Shown one piece after another: positions 1-7,359 of a DNA stretch of 29,236 nucleotides. Position 1 is the first letter of the stretch. The number at the start of each line of letters is the position of its first letter. Source of the DNA: JBBQWS01 sp038210415 (GTDB lineage Bacteria; Actinomycetota; Actinomycetes; Prado026); NCBI GenBank assembly GCA_038210415.1, contig JBBQWS010000043.1, positions 1-29,236 on the forward strand, given 5' to 3'. The translations under genes and the position numbers were made by a program. The notes beneath the pieces were generated by a model. The model was given only the letters and a program-made list of their open reading frames with translations, was not told the origin of the DNA and did not search any database.

Positions 1-902
1 ATCGCCGCGTCCGGCATCGCGTCCCGGACCCGGGCCAGGATGCCGAGGTAGCGGTCCCGCCGGTAGGAGCGGCGCATCGCCCGCAGCACCGCGTCCGAGC
101 CGGACTGCAGCGGCATGTGCAGCGAGTGGCAGACCGCCGGCGTCTCCGCCATCGCCGCGATCACGTCGTCGGTGAAGTCGCGCGGGTGCGGCGAGGTGAA
201 CCGCACCCGCTCCAGCCCGTCGATCGCGCCGGCCGACCGGAGCAGCGCGCCGAACGCGTACCGGTCACCGAACTCGCGGCCGTAGGAGTTGACGTTCTGC
301 CCGAGCAGGGTCACTTCCAGCACGCCCTGCGCGACCAGCGCCTCGACCTCGGCCAGGATCTCGCCGGGACGGCGGTCCTTCTCCTTGCCGCGCAGCGACG
401 GGACGATGCAGAACGTGCAGGTGTTGTTGCAGCCCACCGAGATCGACACCCACGCCGCGTACGCCGACTCACGTCGCGTGGGCAGCGTCGACGGGAACAC
501 CTCGAGCGACTCGGCGATCTCGACCTGAGCCTCGCCGGCGACCCGTGCGCGTTCGAGCAGGACCGGCAAGGCCCCGATGTTGTGCGTGCCGAACACTACG
601 TCGACCCAAGGTGCGCGACGGGTGATCTCGCTGCGGTCCTTCTGGGCCAGGCACCCGCCCACGGCGATCTGCATCCCCGGCCGCTCGGCCTTCGCCGGGG
701 CGAGCTGCCCGAGGTTGCCGTAGAGCTTGTTGTCTGCGTTCTCGCGCACCGCACACGTGTTGAAGACCACGACGTCGGCAAGCACGTCACCGGCCGCCCG
801 GACCAGGCCCGCACCCTCGAGCAGCCCGGCGAGGCGCTCGGAGTCGTGCACGTTCATCTGGCACCCGAAGGTGCGGACCTCGTACGTTCGCGTGTCAGCC
901 AT
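1..902 (-). CDS. miaB: tRNA-2-methylthio-N6-dimethylallyladenosine synthase MiaB (3' end outside window)
   Basis: MiaB is a radical-SAM methylthiotransferase that adds a methylthio group to i6A37 of tRNAs. The protein starts MADTRTYEVRTFGCQMN at an ATG whose first base is 902, and about 300 residues are present before the left edge cuts it off. The N-terminal UPF0004 domain has its expected cysteines (FGCQMN, NTCAVREN, VGGCLAQ). The radical-SAM cluster motif CNNTCTFC is at about residues 156-163, followed by IVPSLRGKEKDRRP, a MiaB signature that separates it from RimO, also present here at 14439-15899. The C-terminal part of the SAM barrel and the TRAM domain lie outside. The upstream neighbour on this strand is a dead MMPL gene ending 7 nt before the ATG. 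In many actinobacteria recA, recX, (rny) and miaB are close together, which fits. The identification is firm. Confidence 0.96.
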   Translation of the reverse strand, partial: MADTRTYEVRTFGCQMNVHDSERLAGLLEGAGLVRAAGDVLADVVVFNTCAVRENADNKLYGNLGQLAPAKAERPGMQIAVGGCLAQKDRSEITRRAPWVDVVFGTHNIGALPVLLERARVAGEAQVEIAESLEVFPSTLPTRRESAYAAWVSISVGCNNTCTFCIVPSLRGKEKDRRPGEILAEVEALVAQGVLEVTLLGQNVNSYGREFGDRYAFGALLRSAGAIDGLERVRFTSPHPRDFTDDVIAAMAETPAVCHSLHMPLQSGSDAVLRAMRRSYRRDRYLGILARVRDAMPDAA

Positions 903-909
903 GGCCGTC

Positions 910-1930
910 TCAGGGTACGGGGATGTCCTCGAGATCGTCGGACAGCTCTGCGATGGCCAGGACCTCGTGCTCCATGACCATCTTCGGCAGCCGGTCGGCC
1001 AGGAACGGCGGCAGCCACAATTTGCCGGGCCGAACAACGTCTCAGGGCCGGCACGAGCACCAGTCGCACGACGAACAGCACCGTGTCGCCAGCCTTGTCG
1101 GCCAGCGGCTCTCCGGCGAACGCGACGCCCTCCGCCGAGCCGAGCGCCTTCGACAGAGCCTGCGCAGGTGCGAGGTTGCCCGCCTTGGGCAGCTCAGCCA
1201 CGACGATGAAGGGTCCGTTCGGGCCCGGGCCGAAGCCCTTGGCCTTGAGGTCGTACGCCGTCGTCGGTGAAGCCCAGCCGCATCGACAGCACCCGGGCAG
1301 CGAGCGCAACCATCAACGCGATCGCACCAGCGGCGAACATCCAAGGCCGACGCTGGAGGGCCTAGCCGTGCCGACCGAAGCCGCGGTGGTCGTCGTGGGG
1401 TCGCGGGTTGCGCGCCCAGGGCATCCGGATCGCGAACGTCCGTCAGCCGAGCCAGGCGAGCACGGCCGGGAGCAGCGTCAGTGCGGTGATCATCGTCATC
1501 AGGACCGTGACCGCGGCGGCGGCGGCCAGACCGTTGAGCAAGTTGATCCCCACGACGAACAGACCCATCAGCGCGATAATCACCGTCGAGCCGGCGAACG
1601 GCACCGCACGACCGGCCGTGTTGACCGACTCGACCGCGGCCTCTCGCGGCTCCTTGCCGGAGGCCAGCGCCTGGTGGTACCGGTTGATGACGAACAACGC
1701 GTAGTCGATGCCGACGCCCAGCCCGATCATCGCGGCCAGGGTGGGGGCGAACCTCGCGATGTCCATGAAGCGTGCGATCACGGAGACAAGCGACAGCCCG
1801 GTGCCCAGGGCCACGACAGCGATGGCGATCGGCAGGCCGGCAGCCACCAGGGAACCGAACGTGAAGATCAGGATGATGAACGCGGCGATCAGGCCGATGC
1901 CTTCGCCTTGGGACCTGGGGTTCCACCACA
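910..1930 (-). pseudogene. decayed MMPL/RND-family membrane transporter
   Basis: MMPL proteins are about 700-residue, 12-TM transporters. Only pieces remain, in changing frames. The first piece (about 1930 down to 1446) starts without a start codon at GEGIGLIAAFIILIF, covers TM2-TM6 of the first half (MIGLGVGIDYALFVINRYHQ, then LLPAVLAWLG) and meets an in-frame TGA at 1443-1445. The same frame continues as a plausible cytoplasmic loop (RTFAIRMPWARNPRPHDDH), hits an in-frame TAG at 1362-1364, and resumes as LQRRPWMFAAGAIALMVALA, the TM7 region. A frameshift then leads to AYDLKAKGFGPGPNGPF, the start of the second ectodomain. This joins almost directly to TM12 (VVRLVLVPAL), so most of the second half is missing. 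Two further frame changes (ETLFGPAN, then LWLPPFLADRLPKM) lead to a C-terminal end VP-stop at 910-912. The first membrane segment and first ectodomain are also absent. No functional product is expected. Confidence 0.88.
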
Positions 1931-1946
1931 GCTGACGCTCGGCGCA

Positions 1947-1952
1947 TAGGCT
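1947..1952 (+). promoter_or_regulatory. -10 element, likely leaderless start of the Nudix gene
   Basis: TAGGCT fits the actinobacterial -10 consensus TAnnnT and ends 7 nt before the GTG at 1960. Transcription would begin at or beside the start codon. No Shine-Dalgarno sequence is visible before that GTG, and no clear -35 element is seen. Confidence 0.5.
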
Positions 1953-1959
1953 GGCTCAC

Positions 1960-2388
1960 GTGTCGAGCCCGGCTGCTGGGCAGCTCCCCCACCTGGTCGC
2001 GAGCGTCGTGGTGCTCGACGCCGGCCTCGGCCGCACTCTGCTCGTCCGCTCCCCCGACGGCCACCGGTGGACACTGGTGACTGGACATGTGACCGGGGGC
2101 GAGCCGATCGCCGAGACCGCCCGCCGCGAGCTGGCCGAGCAGACCGGCCTGACCGGATTCGTGGTCGACGAGCCGCACCTCGGCGTACAGCAGGACCTGG
2201 CCGACTGCGGCGCGGGGCCCGCCCGACACGTCGACCATGTGTTCCTCGCCCGGACCGACCAGATCGAGCCGACCCCGACCGCCGGCAGCGCACAGTGGTT
2301 CCCCGTCAGCGACCTGCCGGCGCCCTTGGCCCCCGGCGCCGGCTTGCAGGTACGGTCCGCGCTGCGCGCTGCTGACCGGAACAGATGA
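1960..2388 (+). CDS. Nudix hydrolase-like protein with altered Nudix box
   Basis: This 142-residue protein has the size and layout of a single-domain Nudix hydrolase, a family that cleaves nucleoside diphosphates linked to another moiety. The Nudix box GX5EX7REUXEEXGU is seen at residues 42-64: G42, E48, R56, E57, E60, G63 and L64 are in place. The second residue of the EE pair is Gln (Q61). In MutT-type enzymes both glutamates of that pair help bind Mg2+, so activity may be reduced or altered. The substrate cannot be told. The start is GTG at 1960, supported by a TAnnnT element 7 nt upstream and by the short N-terminus before the first beta strand (LVASVVVLD). The stop overlaps the next gene by 4 nt (ATGA), indicating translational coupling. 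Confidence 0.85.
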   Translation: MSSPAAGQLPHLVASVVVLDAGLGRTLLVRSPDGHRWTLVTGHVTGGEPIAETARRELAEQTGLTGFVVDEPHLGVQQDLADCGAGPARHVDHVFLARTDQIEPTPTAGSAQWFPVSDLPAPLAPGAGLQVRSALRAADRNR

Positions 2389-2711
2389 ACGAAGCCGCGA
2401 TGGAACCGCACGACCGTTACCTCGAGGTCGCTGGTGAGCTGGCCCACCTCGGCGTCACCACGGCGAAGCTCTTCGGCCACCCTGCCCTGGTGTCCGGCCG
2501 GAAGTCGCTGGCCTGCCTGTCCAGCACCGGGCTGGCCTGCCGGCTGGGCGCGGCCACGCCCGAACATGCACGGGCGCTGGCCTTGCCCGGGGCTGAGCTG
2601 TTCGACCCGTCGGGCGCCGGTCGCGCCATGAATGACTGGGTGGTCGTTCCGTTCACCGACGAGGCCGAGTGGACCGAGTTCGCGCAGGCGGCTCAGCGCC
2701 ATCTCGGCTAG
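2385..2711 (+). CDS. TfoX N-terminal-domain-like protein
   Basis: A 108-residue protein resembling the TfoX_N/MmcQ-like small-domain family. Visible features are a core KLFGHPALVSGRKSLACL (the family's 'MFG..gl...gk.fa' strand pair), then ALALPGAELFDPSGAGRAMNDWVVVP, which matches the common 'lpGa..FdPsg.grpMk.WV.vP' ending, and a final helix DEAEWTEFAQAAQRHL. The biochemical role of these stand-alone domains is not established. The name comes from the competence regulator TfoX/Sxy and does not imply competence control here. The ATG at 2385 overlaps the stop of the Nudix gene, so the two are probably co-translated. The gene converges on rny with only 3 nt between stop codons, leaving no room for a separate terminator. 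Confidence 0.75.
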   Translation: MNEAAMEPHDRYLEVAGELAHLGVTTAKLFGHPALVSGRKSLACLSSTGLACRLGAATPEHARALALPGAELFDPSGAGRAMNDWVVVPFTDEAEWTEFAQAAQRHLG

Positions 2712-2714
2712 GAA

Positions 2715-4394
2715 CTAGCGCGCCGTCTCCGTCGCCCGGCTCTCACGCACCACCGTGATCCGGATCTGCCCGGGGTAGGTGAGCTCCTCCTCGACCTGCC
2801 GAGCGATGTCACGGGCCAACACCTGCGCCGCCACGTCGTCGATCGCGTCGGGCAGCACCATCACCCGCACCTCCCGTCCGGCCTGCATCGCGAACACCCG
2901 GTCGACCCCGAGGTGCGCAGCGGCGATCTCCTCCAGCCGCTCCAGCCGCTTCACGTACGCCTCGAGCGACTCGCGCCGCGCGCCCGGACGGCCACCGCTG
3001 ATCGCGTCGGCCGCCTGGGTCAGTACCGCCTCGAGCGTCCGGACCTCGACCTCGTTGTGGTGGGCCTCGATCGCGTGCACGACGTCGTCGTTCTCCCCGA
3101 ACCGGCGCGCCAGATCGGCCCCGATTATCGCGTGCGAACCCGGGGTGTCGTGCGTGACCGCCTTGCCGATGTCGTGCAGCAGGGCGCAGCGCTTCAGCAG
3201 GTCGACCGGCAGCCGCAGCTCGGCCGCCATCATCCCGGCCAGATGCGCCGTCTCGATCAGGTGCCCGAGCACGTTCTGCCCGTACGACGTGCGAAACTTC
3301 AGCTGGCCCAGCAGGGTGATCAGGTCGGGGTGCATCTCGACGATGCCCAGCTCGACCAGGGCGTCCTCGGCCGCCAGCTGGCAGCTCTTCGCAACAGCCA
3401 CCGTCGAACGTTCGTACATCTCCTCGATCCGTTGCGGGTGGATCCGCCCGTCGAGCACCAGGGCCTCGAGGGTCAGCCGACCCGCTTCACGGCGCACCGG
3501 GTCGAAGCAGGAGAGCAGCACCGCCTCGGGTGTGTCGTCGATGATCAGGTTGACGCCCGTGACCGACTCGAAGGCGCGGATGTTGCGGCCCTCCCGCCCG
3601 ATGATCCGGCCCTTCATCGAGTCGTCGGGCAGGTGCACGACCGACACGACCGACTCGGCCGTCTGGTCGCTGGCGACCCGCTGCACGGCCTGGGTGACGA
3701 TCCGCCGGGCGCGACCCTCCCCCTCCTCCTCCGCCTCCCGCTCGATCAGGCGCACTCGCGCCGCCGCCGCTCGTTTGGCCTGCCCCTCGATCTCGGCGAC
3801 CAGCTCGGCGCTGGCCTGCACCGCGGTCAATCCGGCGATGCGCTCAAGCTCGCGTCCGCGCTCGACCGCGAGGCCTTCGACGACAGCTCGGTCAGCGGCG
3901 AGCCGGTCCCGCTCGGCGTCCAGCTCACGCTGGTCGTGGTCCAGCCGGGTCTCCCGTTCGGCGAGCCGTCGCTCCCGACGCTCCAGGTCCAGTCGCAGCT
4001 CACGCAGCTCGGCCCGGAGCTCGGTCGCGTCGCTCTCGGCCTGGGCGAGCCCGGCGTCGCGCGCGACCAGCGCCGCCTCGTGCTGGCCGAGCGCAGCGGT
4101 CTGCGTCGTCAGGGACGCCGCCTGCTGGTCCAGCTCGGCGGCCCGCAGGTCCAGCTCGGCGGCCCGATGGTTGATCTCGGCCGTCTGGGCCTCGAACCAG
4201 ACCTCGTGCTCGACGGCAAGCGGGTCGGGCTCGGGCCGGAGCGGTTCAGGTCGCGCCGGTTCAGGTCGCGCCAGTTCAGGTGCTGCGCTGGATACCTGGG
4301 TTGTCCGCCCGACGGCGCGCAGCCGCAAGGCCAGCCCGACAACCAAGATCGCGAGGACGACCAGCGTGGCGACGCCAATCGCGTTCTTGGTCAA
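2715..4394 (-). CDS. rny: Ribonuclease Y
   Basis: RNase Y is a membrane-anchored endoribonuclease that starts mRNA decay. The chosen TTG start at 4394 gives 559 residues, with GAGAGGA about 8 nt upstream. It places the single membrane helix (GVATLVVLAILVVGLALRLR) at about residues 7-26, as usual in the family. An in-frame ATG at 4484 would add 30 mostly basic residues and is less likely. Next comes a short RPEP-repeat linker (about 43-58), then a long charged coiled coil rich in RAAELD and ERRLAERETRLD (about 60-235). The KH domain follows (IIGREGRNIRAFE at about 263), then the HD domain with LLHDIGK at about 402-408 and the later AHHNE and ADAISGGRPGARRES, typical of RNase Y. RNase J and PNPase are encoded in the same window, so this organism carries RNase Y and RNase J together. 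Confidence 0.95.
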   Translation of the reverse strand: MTKNAIGVATLVVLAILVVGLALRLRAVGRTTQVSSAAPELARPEPARPEPLRPEPDPLAVEHEVWFEAQTAEINHRAAELDLRAAELDQQAASLTTQTAALGQHEAALVARDAGLAQAESDATELRAELRELRLDLERRERRLAERETRLDHDQRELDAERDRLAADRAVVEGLAVERGRELERIAGLTAVQASAELVAEIEGQAKRAAAARVRLIEREAEEEGEGRARRIVTQAVQRVASDQTAESVVSVVHLPDDSMKGRIIGREGRNIRAFESVTGVNLIIDDTPEAVLLSCFDPVRREAGRLTLEALVLDGRIHPQRIEEMYERSTVAVAKSCQLAAEDALVELGIVEMHPDLITLLGQLKFRTSYGQNVLGHLIETAHLAGMMAAELRLPVDLLKRCALLHDIGKAVTHDTPGSHAIIGADLARRFGENDDVVHAIEAHHNEVEVRTLEAVLTQAADAISGGRPGARRESLEAYVKRLERLEEIAAAHLGVDRVFAMQAGREVRVMVLPDAIDDVAAQVLARDIARQVEEELTYPGQIRITVVRESRATETAR

Positions 4395-4708
4395 GGACCG
4401 ATCCTCTCGCCATCGGAAGGACCGGACGGCAGCGTGCCGACACCACGCCCTGCTCGACGACCGCACCGCGCCTCGGCGCCTCATCCAGGGGCGCCTGACT
4501 GCGGAGCACCACCGACCGGGTACGGGACCGGGGTCGGTGCAAGAAGAGAACCGGCGGGACCGGTGGAGTTCACTTCACGGTCAAGCAGCAGACGGAGAGT
4601 GTTCGACGAGCTGCCGGTTCGCGGACACCCGCGAGCATGCCTTCCGACTCTGGCAGGCTAAGCCGCTGCCCGGCGCAGGGCAAGAACAGCCGATCCAGGA
4701 GGCAGCCA
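4395..4708. other. Intergenic region between divergent rny and the APH-like kinase gene
   Basis: These 314 bases separate two divergent starts and should hold both promoters. I see no convincing small gene. The clear elements are the Shine-Dalgarno sequence of rny beside 4394, the Shine-Dalgarno AGGAGG of the kinase gene at 4697-4702, and an 8-bp inverted repeat at 4510-4539. A minus-strand TTGACC near 4570-4580 looks like a -35 hexamer, but no matching TAnnnT element lies at the right distance, so I do not call a promoter. Confidence 0.6.
4510..4539. repeat. Inverted repeat, 8-bp arms
   Basis: CACCGACC (4510-4517) and GGTCGGTG (4532-4539) are perfect reverse complements separated by 14 nt that are themselves G-rich. 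It lies between two divergent genes, about 115 nt from the rny start and 170 nt from the kinase start. It could be an operator for a dimeric regulator or an RNA hairpin in a leader. In DNA this G+C-rich, an 8-bp match can also arise by chance. Confidence 0.35.
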
Positions 4709-5608
4709 ATGGTCCGAGCCGGGGAGGTGTCTGCCGGGCTGTCACCGGATCCCGACCCGCGGGTACTTCGGTACGCCGGGGTGCTGGGCATCAACCCCGT
4801 CGGCCTGACCCTCGCGTCCGGTCAGACCAGTGACGTGGTGGTCGACCTCACGCGGGACGTGGTCTGGCGGTTTCCTCGGTACCCCTCGGGAGTGGCGTCT
4901 CTTGGGCTGACGGCGACTCGTACGGCGGTCGCTGCCCAGATCGGTCTGGCCGCGCCCGAGGTCCTCGGCGTCAGCCCGGACGGGCCGCCAGGCCAGGCGT
5001 ACGTCTGCTTTCGTCGGCTAGCCGGGGTGGGTGTGAGCCCGGGCCTGCTGGCGAGCCTCGGACCGCAGGCTCGCAGCCGCTTCTGCTCAGACCTGGCAGA
5101 CCTGCTCCTGCGACTGCGGGAAGCCGATGCCACGGCCTGGCCGGCACCCGAGGTCGGTTGGGTCAAGCGATGGCAGTTGCTGGCGCAGCATGTCGGGACC
5201 GCAGTACTGCCTCGGCTTCCGGCCCCGGGCCGCGCCCTCGCGCAGCACGACCTGGCTGCAGCCGTCGCCGCCGCGGTTGACGCGCCGGCCGGCCTCCTGC
5301 ATGGAGACCTGGGTAGCACGAACCTGCTCATCGACCCGATCGACGGCCGGTTGACCGGGGTCCTGGACTGGGAAGGGGCCGGGCCCGGTGACCCGGCGGT
5401 CGACCTCGCCGCTCTGCGCGCGACGTTCGACCGCGATCACACTCGCCCGCGGCTGATGGACCTGCTCCTCGACGTCGCCCCGGTGCTGACTTCCGACCTG
5501 TTTCGAGCCAACCTCTATCTGGGCACGTTCGCTCTGCAGGAGGCCCTGCACGGCGCACTTAACGAAGACGCCGAAGCCTGGGCGGCGGGCACGGCGGCCT
5601 ACCGCTGA
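4709..5608 (+). CDS. Aminoglycoside phosphotransferase (APH)-fold kinase, substrate unknown
   Basis: A 299-residue protein of the APH/choline-kinase superfamily, which transfers phosphate from ATP to small molecules. The catalytic loop HGDLGSTN is at residues 198-205 (catalytic D200, metal-binding N205) and the second metal site, the DWE motif, begins at D220. GPGDPAVDLAAL follows, as usual in the family. The N-lobe has a weak nucleotide loop (ASGQTSDVVVDLTRDVVWRFPRY), where R60 or a nearby residue would have to replace the usual ATP-binding lysine; this is uncertain. The start is the ATG at 4709 because AGGAGG sits 6 nt before it; a longer reading frame from 4637 begins with basic, low-complexity sequence. 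The gene is a plus-strand single unit between recX and rny, so context does not show the substrate. Calling it an antibiotic-resistance gene would not be justified. Confidence 0.82.
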   Translation: MVRAGEVSAGLSPDPDPRVLRYAGVLGINPVGLTLASGQTSDVVVDLTRDVVWRFPRYPSGVASLGLTATRTAVAAQIGLAAPEVLGVSPDGPPGQAYVCFRRLAGVGVSPGLLASLGPQARSRFCSDLADLLLRLREADATAWPAPEVGWVKRWQLLAQHVGTAVLPRLPAPGRALAQHDLAAAVAAAVDAPAGLLHGDLGSTNLLIDPIDGRLTGVLDWEGAGPGDPAVDLAALRATFDRDHTRPRLMDLLLDVAPVLTSDLFRANLYLGTFALQEALHGALNEDAEAWAAGTAAYR

Positions 5609-5650
5609 CCTTCGGGGGCGCTGACCTTCGGGGGCGCTGACCTTCGGGGC
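5604..5650. repeat. Three-copy 16-bp tandem repeat at the kinase gene 3' end
   Basis: The unit GCTGACCTTCGGGGGC occurs at 5604-5619 and 5620-5635, and a copy with one G fewer at 5636-5650. A fourth degenerate start (GCTGACG) follows. The stop codon of the kinase gene (TGA, 5606-5608) lies inside the first unit, so the repeat probably grew by slippage or duplication from the gene end. It fills most of the gap between the convergent kinase and recX genes. Confidence 0.9.
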
Positions 5651-5674
5651 GCTGACGTTTGAGGGTGGCCGGCG

Positions 5675-6262
5675 TCAGCCGTCGAACTCGTGCTCGGCCC
5701 GCCGCAGCGCCTCGTCGACGTCGTCCGGCGTTCCCTCCTGGGCGAGGGCCTCTCGGACAACCTGCAGCGACAACCCCGGCGGGTAGCCCTTGCGGGCGAG
5801 CATCCCGCTGAGGCGGCGGACGCGGGCCGGGGTCTCCAGACCGCGCGTGCTCCTCAGCTTGCTCTGAACGAGTTCGCGGGCCGTTGCCTCTTCCTGCTCA
5901 GGCGCCAACGTCTCGAGCGCGGCGAGAGTCTCTGCTTGATCGATGCCTTTGTGTCGGAGCTCTTGGGCCAGCGCCCGCCGAGCCAGCCCCCGCCCGCGGT
6001 GCCTGGACTCGACCCAGGACACCGCGAACGCTGCGTCGTCGATCAACCCGACTTCGGCGAAACGATCGAGCACCTGTTGGGCCGCCTCGTCCGGGACGAA
6101 GCGTTTGCTCATCGCCGCGGCGAGCTGGGAACGGCTGCGAGGACCCATCGTCAGCTGGCGCAGGCAGATGGCTCGAGCCACCTCTGTCGGGTTCGCCGGC
6201 TCCCCCGACTCTGCCAAGGAACCCGGAGTCGGGCCGTCCGCCTCGCGACCGCGTCGCGCCAC
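5675..6262 (-). CDS. recX: Regulatory protein RecX
   Basis: RecX binds RecA filaments and limits RecA recombinase and coprotease activity. The 195-residue protein shows the three tandem three-helix RecX repeats: AICLRQLTMGPRSRSQLAAAM with VLDRFAEVGLIDDAAFAVSWVESR (about 30-88), GLARRALAQELRHKGID (about 91-107), and the last repeat VRRLSGMLARKGYPPGLSLQVVREAL (about 147-172). The first 25 residues are a poorly conserved tail common in actinobacterial RecX. The start is GTG at 6262, only 2 nt after the recA stop, so recX is almost certainly translated from the recA mRNA and shares its damage induction. It converges with the APH-like kinase gene, and the gap is largely the tandem repeat. Confidence 0.93.
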   Translation of the reverse strand: MARRGREADGPTPGSLAESGEPANPTEVARAICLRQLTMGPRSRSQLAAAMSKRFVPDEAAQQVLDRFAEVGLIDDAAFAVSWVESRHRGRGLARRALAQELRHKGIDQAETLAALETLAPEQEEATARELVQSKLRSTRGLETPARVRRLSGMLARKGYPPGLSLQVVREALAQEGTPDDVDEALRRAEHEFDG

Positions 6263-6264
6263 CG

Positions 6265-7314
6265 CTAGAAGTCAGCCGGAGCCGGAACCGTCAGGTCGAC
6301 CTCAACGGGCTTGTTGACCTGAGGACCGACGCCGAGCTTCTCCTTGATCTTCTTCTCGATCTCGTCCGCGAGATCGGGGTTGTCTCGCAGGAAGGCCCGG
6401 GCATTCTCCTTGCCCTGCCCGAGCTGGTCGCCCTCGTACGTGTACCAGGCGCCGCTCTTGCGCACGAAGCCCTGCTCGACCCCCATGTCGATGAGGCCAC
6501 CTTCACGCGAGATCCCGTGCCCGTAGATGATGTCGAACTCGGCCTGCTTGAACGGCGGCGCGACCTTGTTCTTGACGACCTTGACCCGGGTGCGGTTGCC
6601 GACCGCGTCGGTTCCGTCCTTCAGCGTTTCGATCCGACGCACATCGAGCCGGATGGAGGCGTAGAACTTCAGCGCCTTGCCGCCGGTCGTGGTCTCGGGC
6701 GAACCGAACATGACGCCGATCTTCTCGCGCAGCTGGTTGATGAAGATCGCCGTCGTGCCGGTGTTGCTGAGGGCCCCGGTGATCTTGCGAAGCGCCTGTG
6801 ACATCAACCGGGCCTGCAGGCCGACGTGGCTGTCGCCCATCTCGCCCTCGATCTCGGCGCGAGGCACGAGCGCCGCGACCGAGTCGATGACGATGATCGA
6901 GATCGCGCCCGAACGGACGAGCATGTCAGCGATCTCCAGTGCCTGCTCACCGGTGTCCGGCTGGGAGACCAGCAACGCGTCGGTGTCGACGCCGAGCTTC
7001 TGCGCATACTCCGGGTCGAGGGCGTGCTCGGCGTCGATGAAGGCAGCGATGCCGCCGGCGCGCTGAGCGTTGGCCACGGCGTGCAGCGCGACCGTCGTCT
7101 TGCCGGACGACTCGGGGCCGTAGATCTCGACAACCCGGCCACGCGGCAGCCCACCGATGCCCAACGCCACGTCGAGTGCGATCGAGCCGGTCGGGATGAT
7201 CTCGATCGGCGCGCGGACCTCGTCACCGAGCCGCATCACCGACCCCTTGCCGAACTGCTTCTCGATCTGGGCGAGCGCGGCGTCGAGGGACTTGTCGCGG
7301 TCGAGTGCTGCCAT
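6265..7314 (-). CDS. recA: Recombinase RecA
   Basis: RecA is the ATP-dependent strand-exchange protein of homologous recombination and the coprotease that triggers LexA self-cleavage. The 349-residue protein begins MAALDRDKSLDAAL and has Walker A GPESSGKT at residues 66-73, as in E. coli. Further marks are Walker B (ISIIVIDSVAALVP), DNA-binding loop L1 (EIEGEMGDSHVGLQARLMSQALRK, split here as two known halves), the ATP-sensing FINQLREKIGVMFGSPETTTGG loop L2 region, and a C-terminal domain ending in acidic and basic helices. No intein is present. Upstream lie a PafBC-type promoter ending about 46 nt before the ATG and a LexA box at 7445-7460, so both LexA-dependent and LexA-independent induction are expected. 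recX follows after 2 nt. Confidence 0.98.
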   Translation of the reverse strand: MAALDRDKSLDAALAQIEKQFGKGSVMRLGDEVRAPIEIIPTGSIALDVALGIGGLPRGRVVEIYGPESSGKTTVALHAVANAQRAGGIAAFIDAEHALDPEYAQKLGVDTDALLVSQPDTGEQALEIADMLVRSGAISIIVIDSVAALVPRAEIEGEMGDSHVGLQARLMSQALRKITGALSNTGTTAIFINQLREKIGVMFGSPETTTGGKALKFYASIRLDVRRIETLKDGTDAVGNRTRVKVVKNKVAPPFKQAEFDIIYGHGISREGGLIDMGVEQGFVRKSGAWYTYEGDQLGQGKENARAFLRDNPDLADEIEKKIKEKLGVGPQVNKPVEVDLTVPAPADF

Positions 7315-7359
7315 GGCCGGGCCACCAATCGGTCGGGATGGATCGTGTTCGTGGATCCG

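Noticed and set aside
117..977. 286-codon plus-strand frame opposite miaB
   Set aside because: The minus strand encodes MiaB with radical-SAM cysteines; the plus frame is Arg-rich and unrelated to any family.
1083..1949. 288-codon plus-strand frame over the MMPL relic, His/Gln/Asp-rich
   Set aside because: Shadow of the decayed transporter on the other strand; composition is typical of antisense frames here.
1042..2238. 398-codon minus-strand frame spanning the MMPL relic and the Nudix gene
   Set aside because: It runs out of frame through both the MMPL similarity and the Nudix gene; the product is basic low-complexity sequence.
4556..4600. Possible minus-strand TTGACC -35 for rny
   Set aside because: No TAnnnT hexamer 16-19 nt downstream, and the distance to the rny start would be about 180 nt.
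2779..4833. Long plus-strand open frames (684 and 582 codons) opposite rny
   Set aside because: They are antisense to a clear RNase Y gene, are full of Ser/Arg or Gln/Leu/Arg low-complexity sequence and match no family; long antisense frames are expected in DNA this rich in G+C.
4709..5608. Antibiotic-resistance aminoglycoside phosphotransferase
   Set aside because: Only fold-level motifs are shared; this superfamily includes many housekeeping kinases and nothing in context supports resistance.
5604..5650. CRISPR-like repeat
   Set aside because: The copies are directly adjacent with no spacers; it is a simple tandem repeat.
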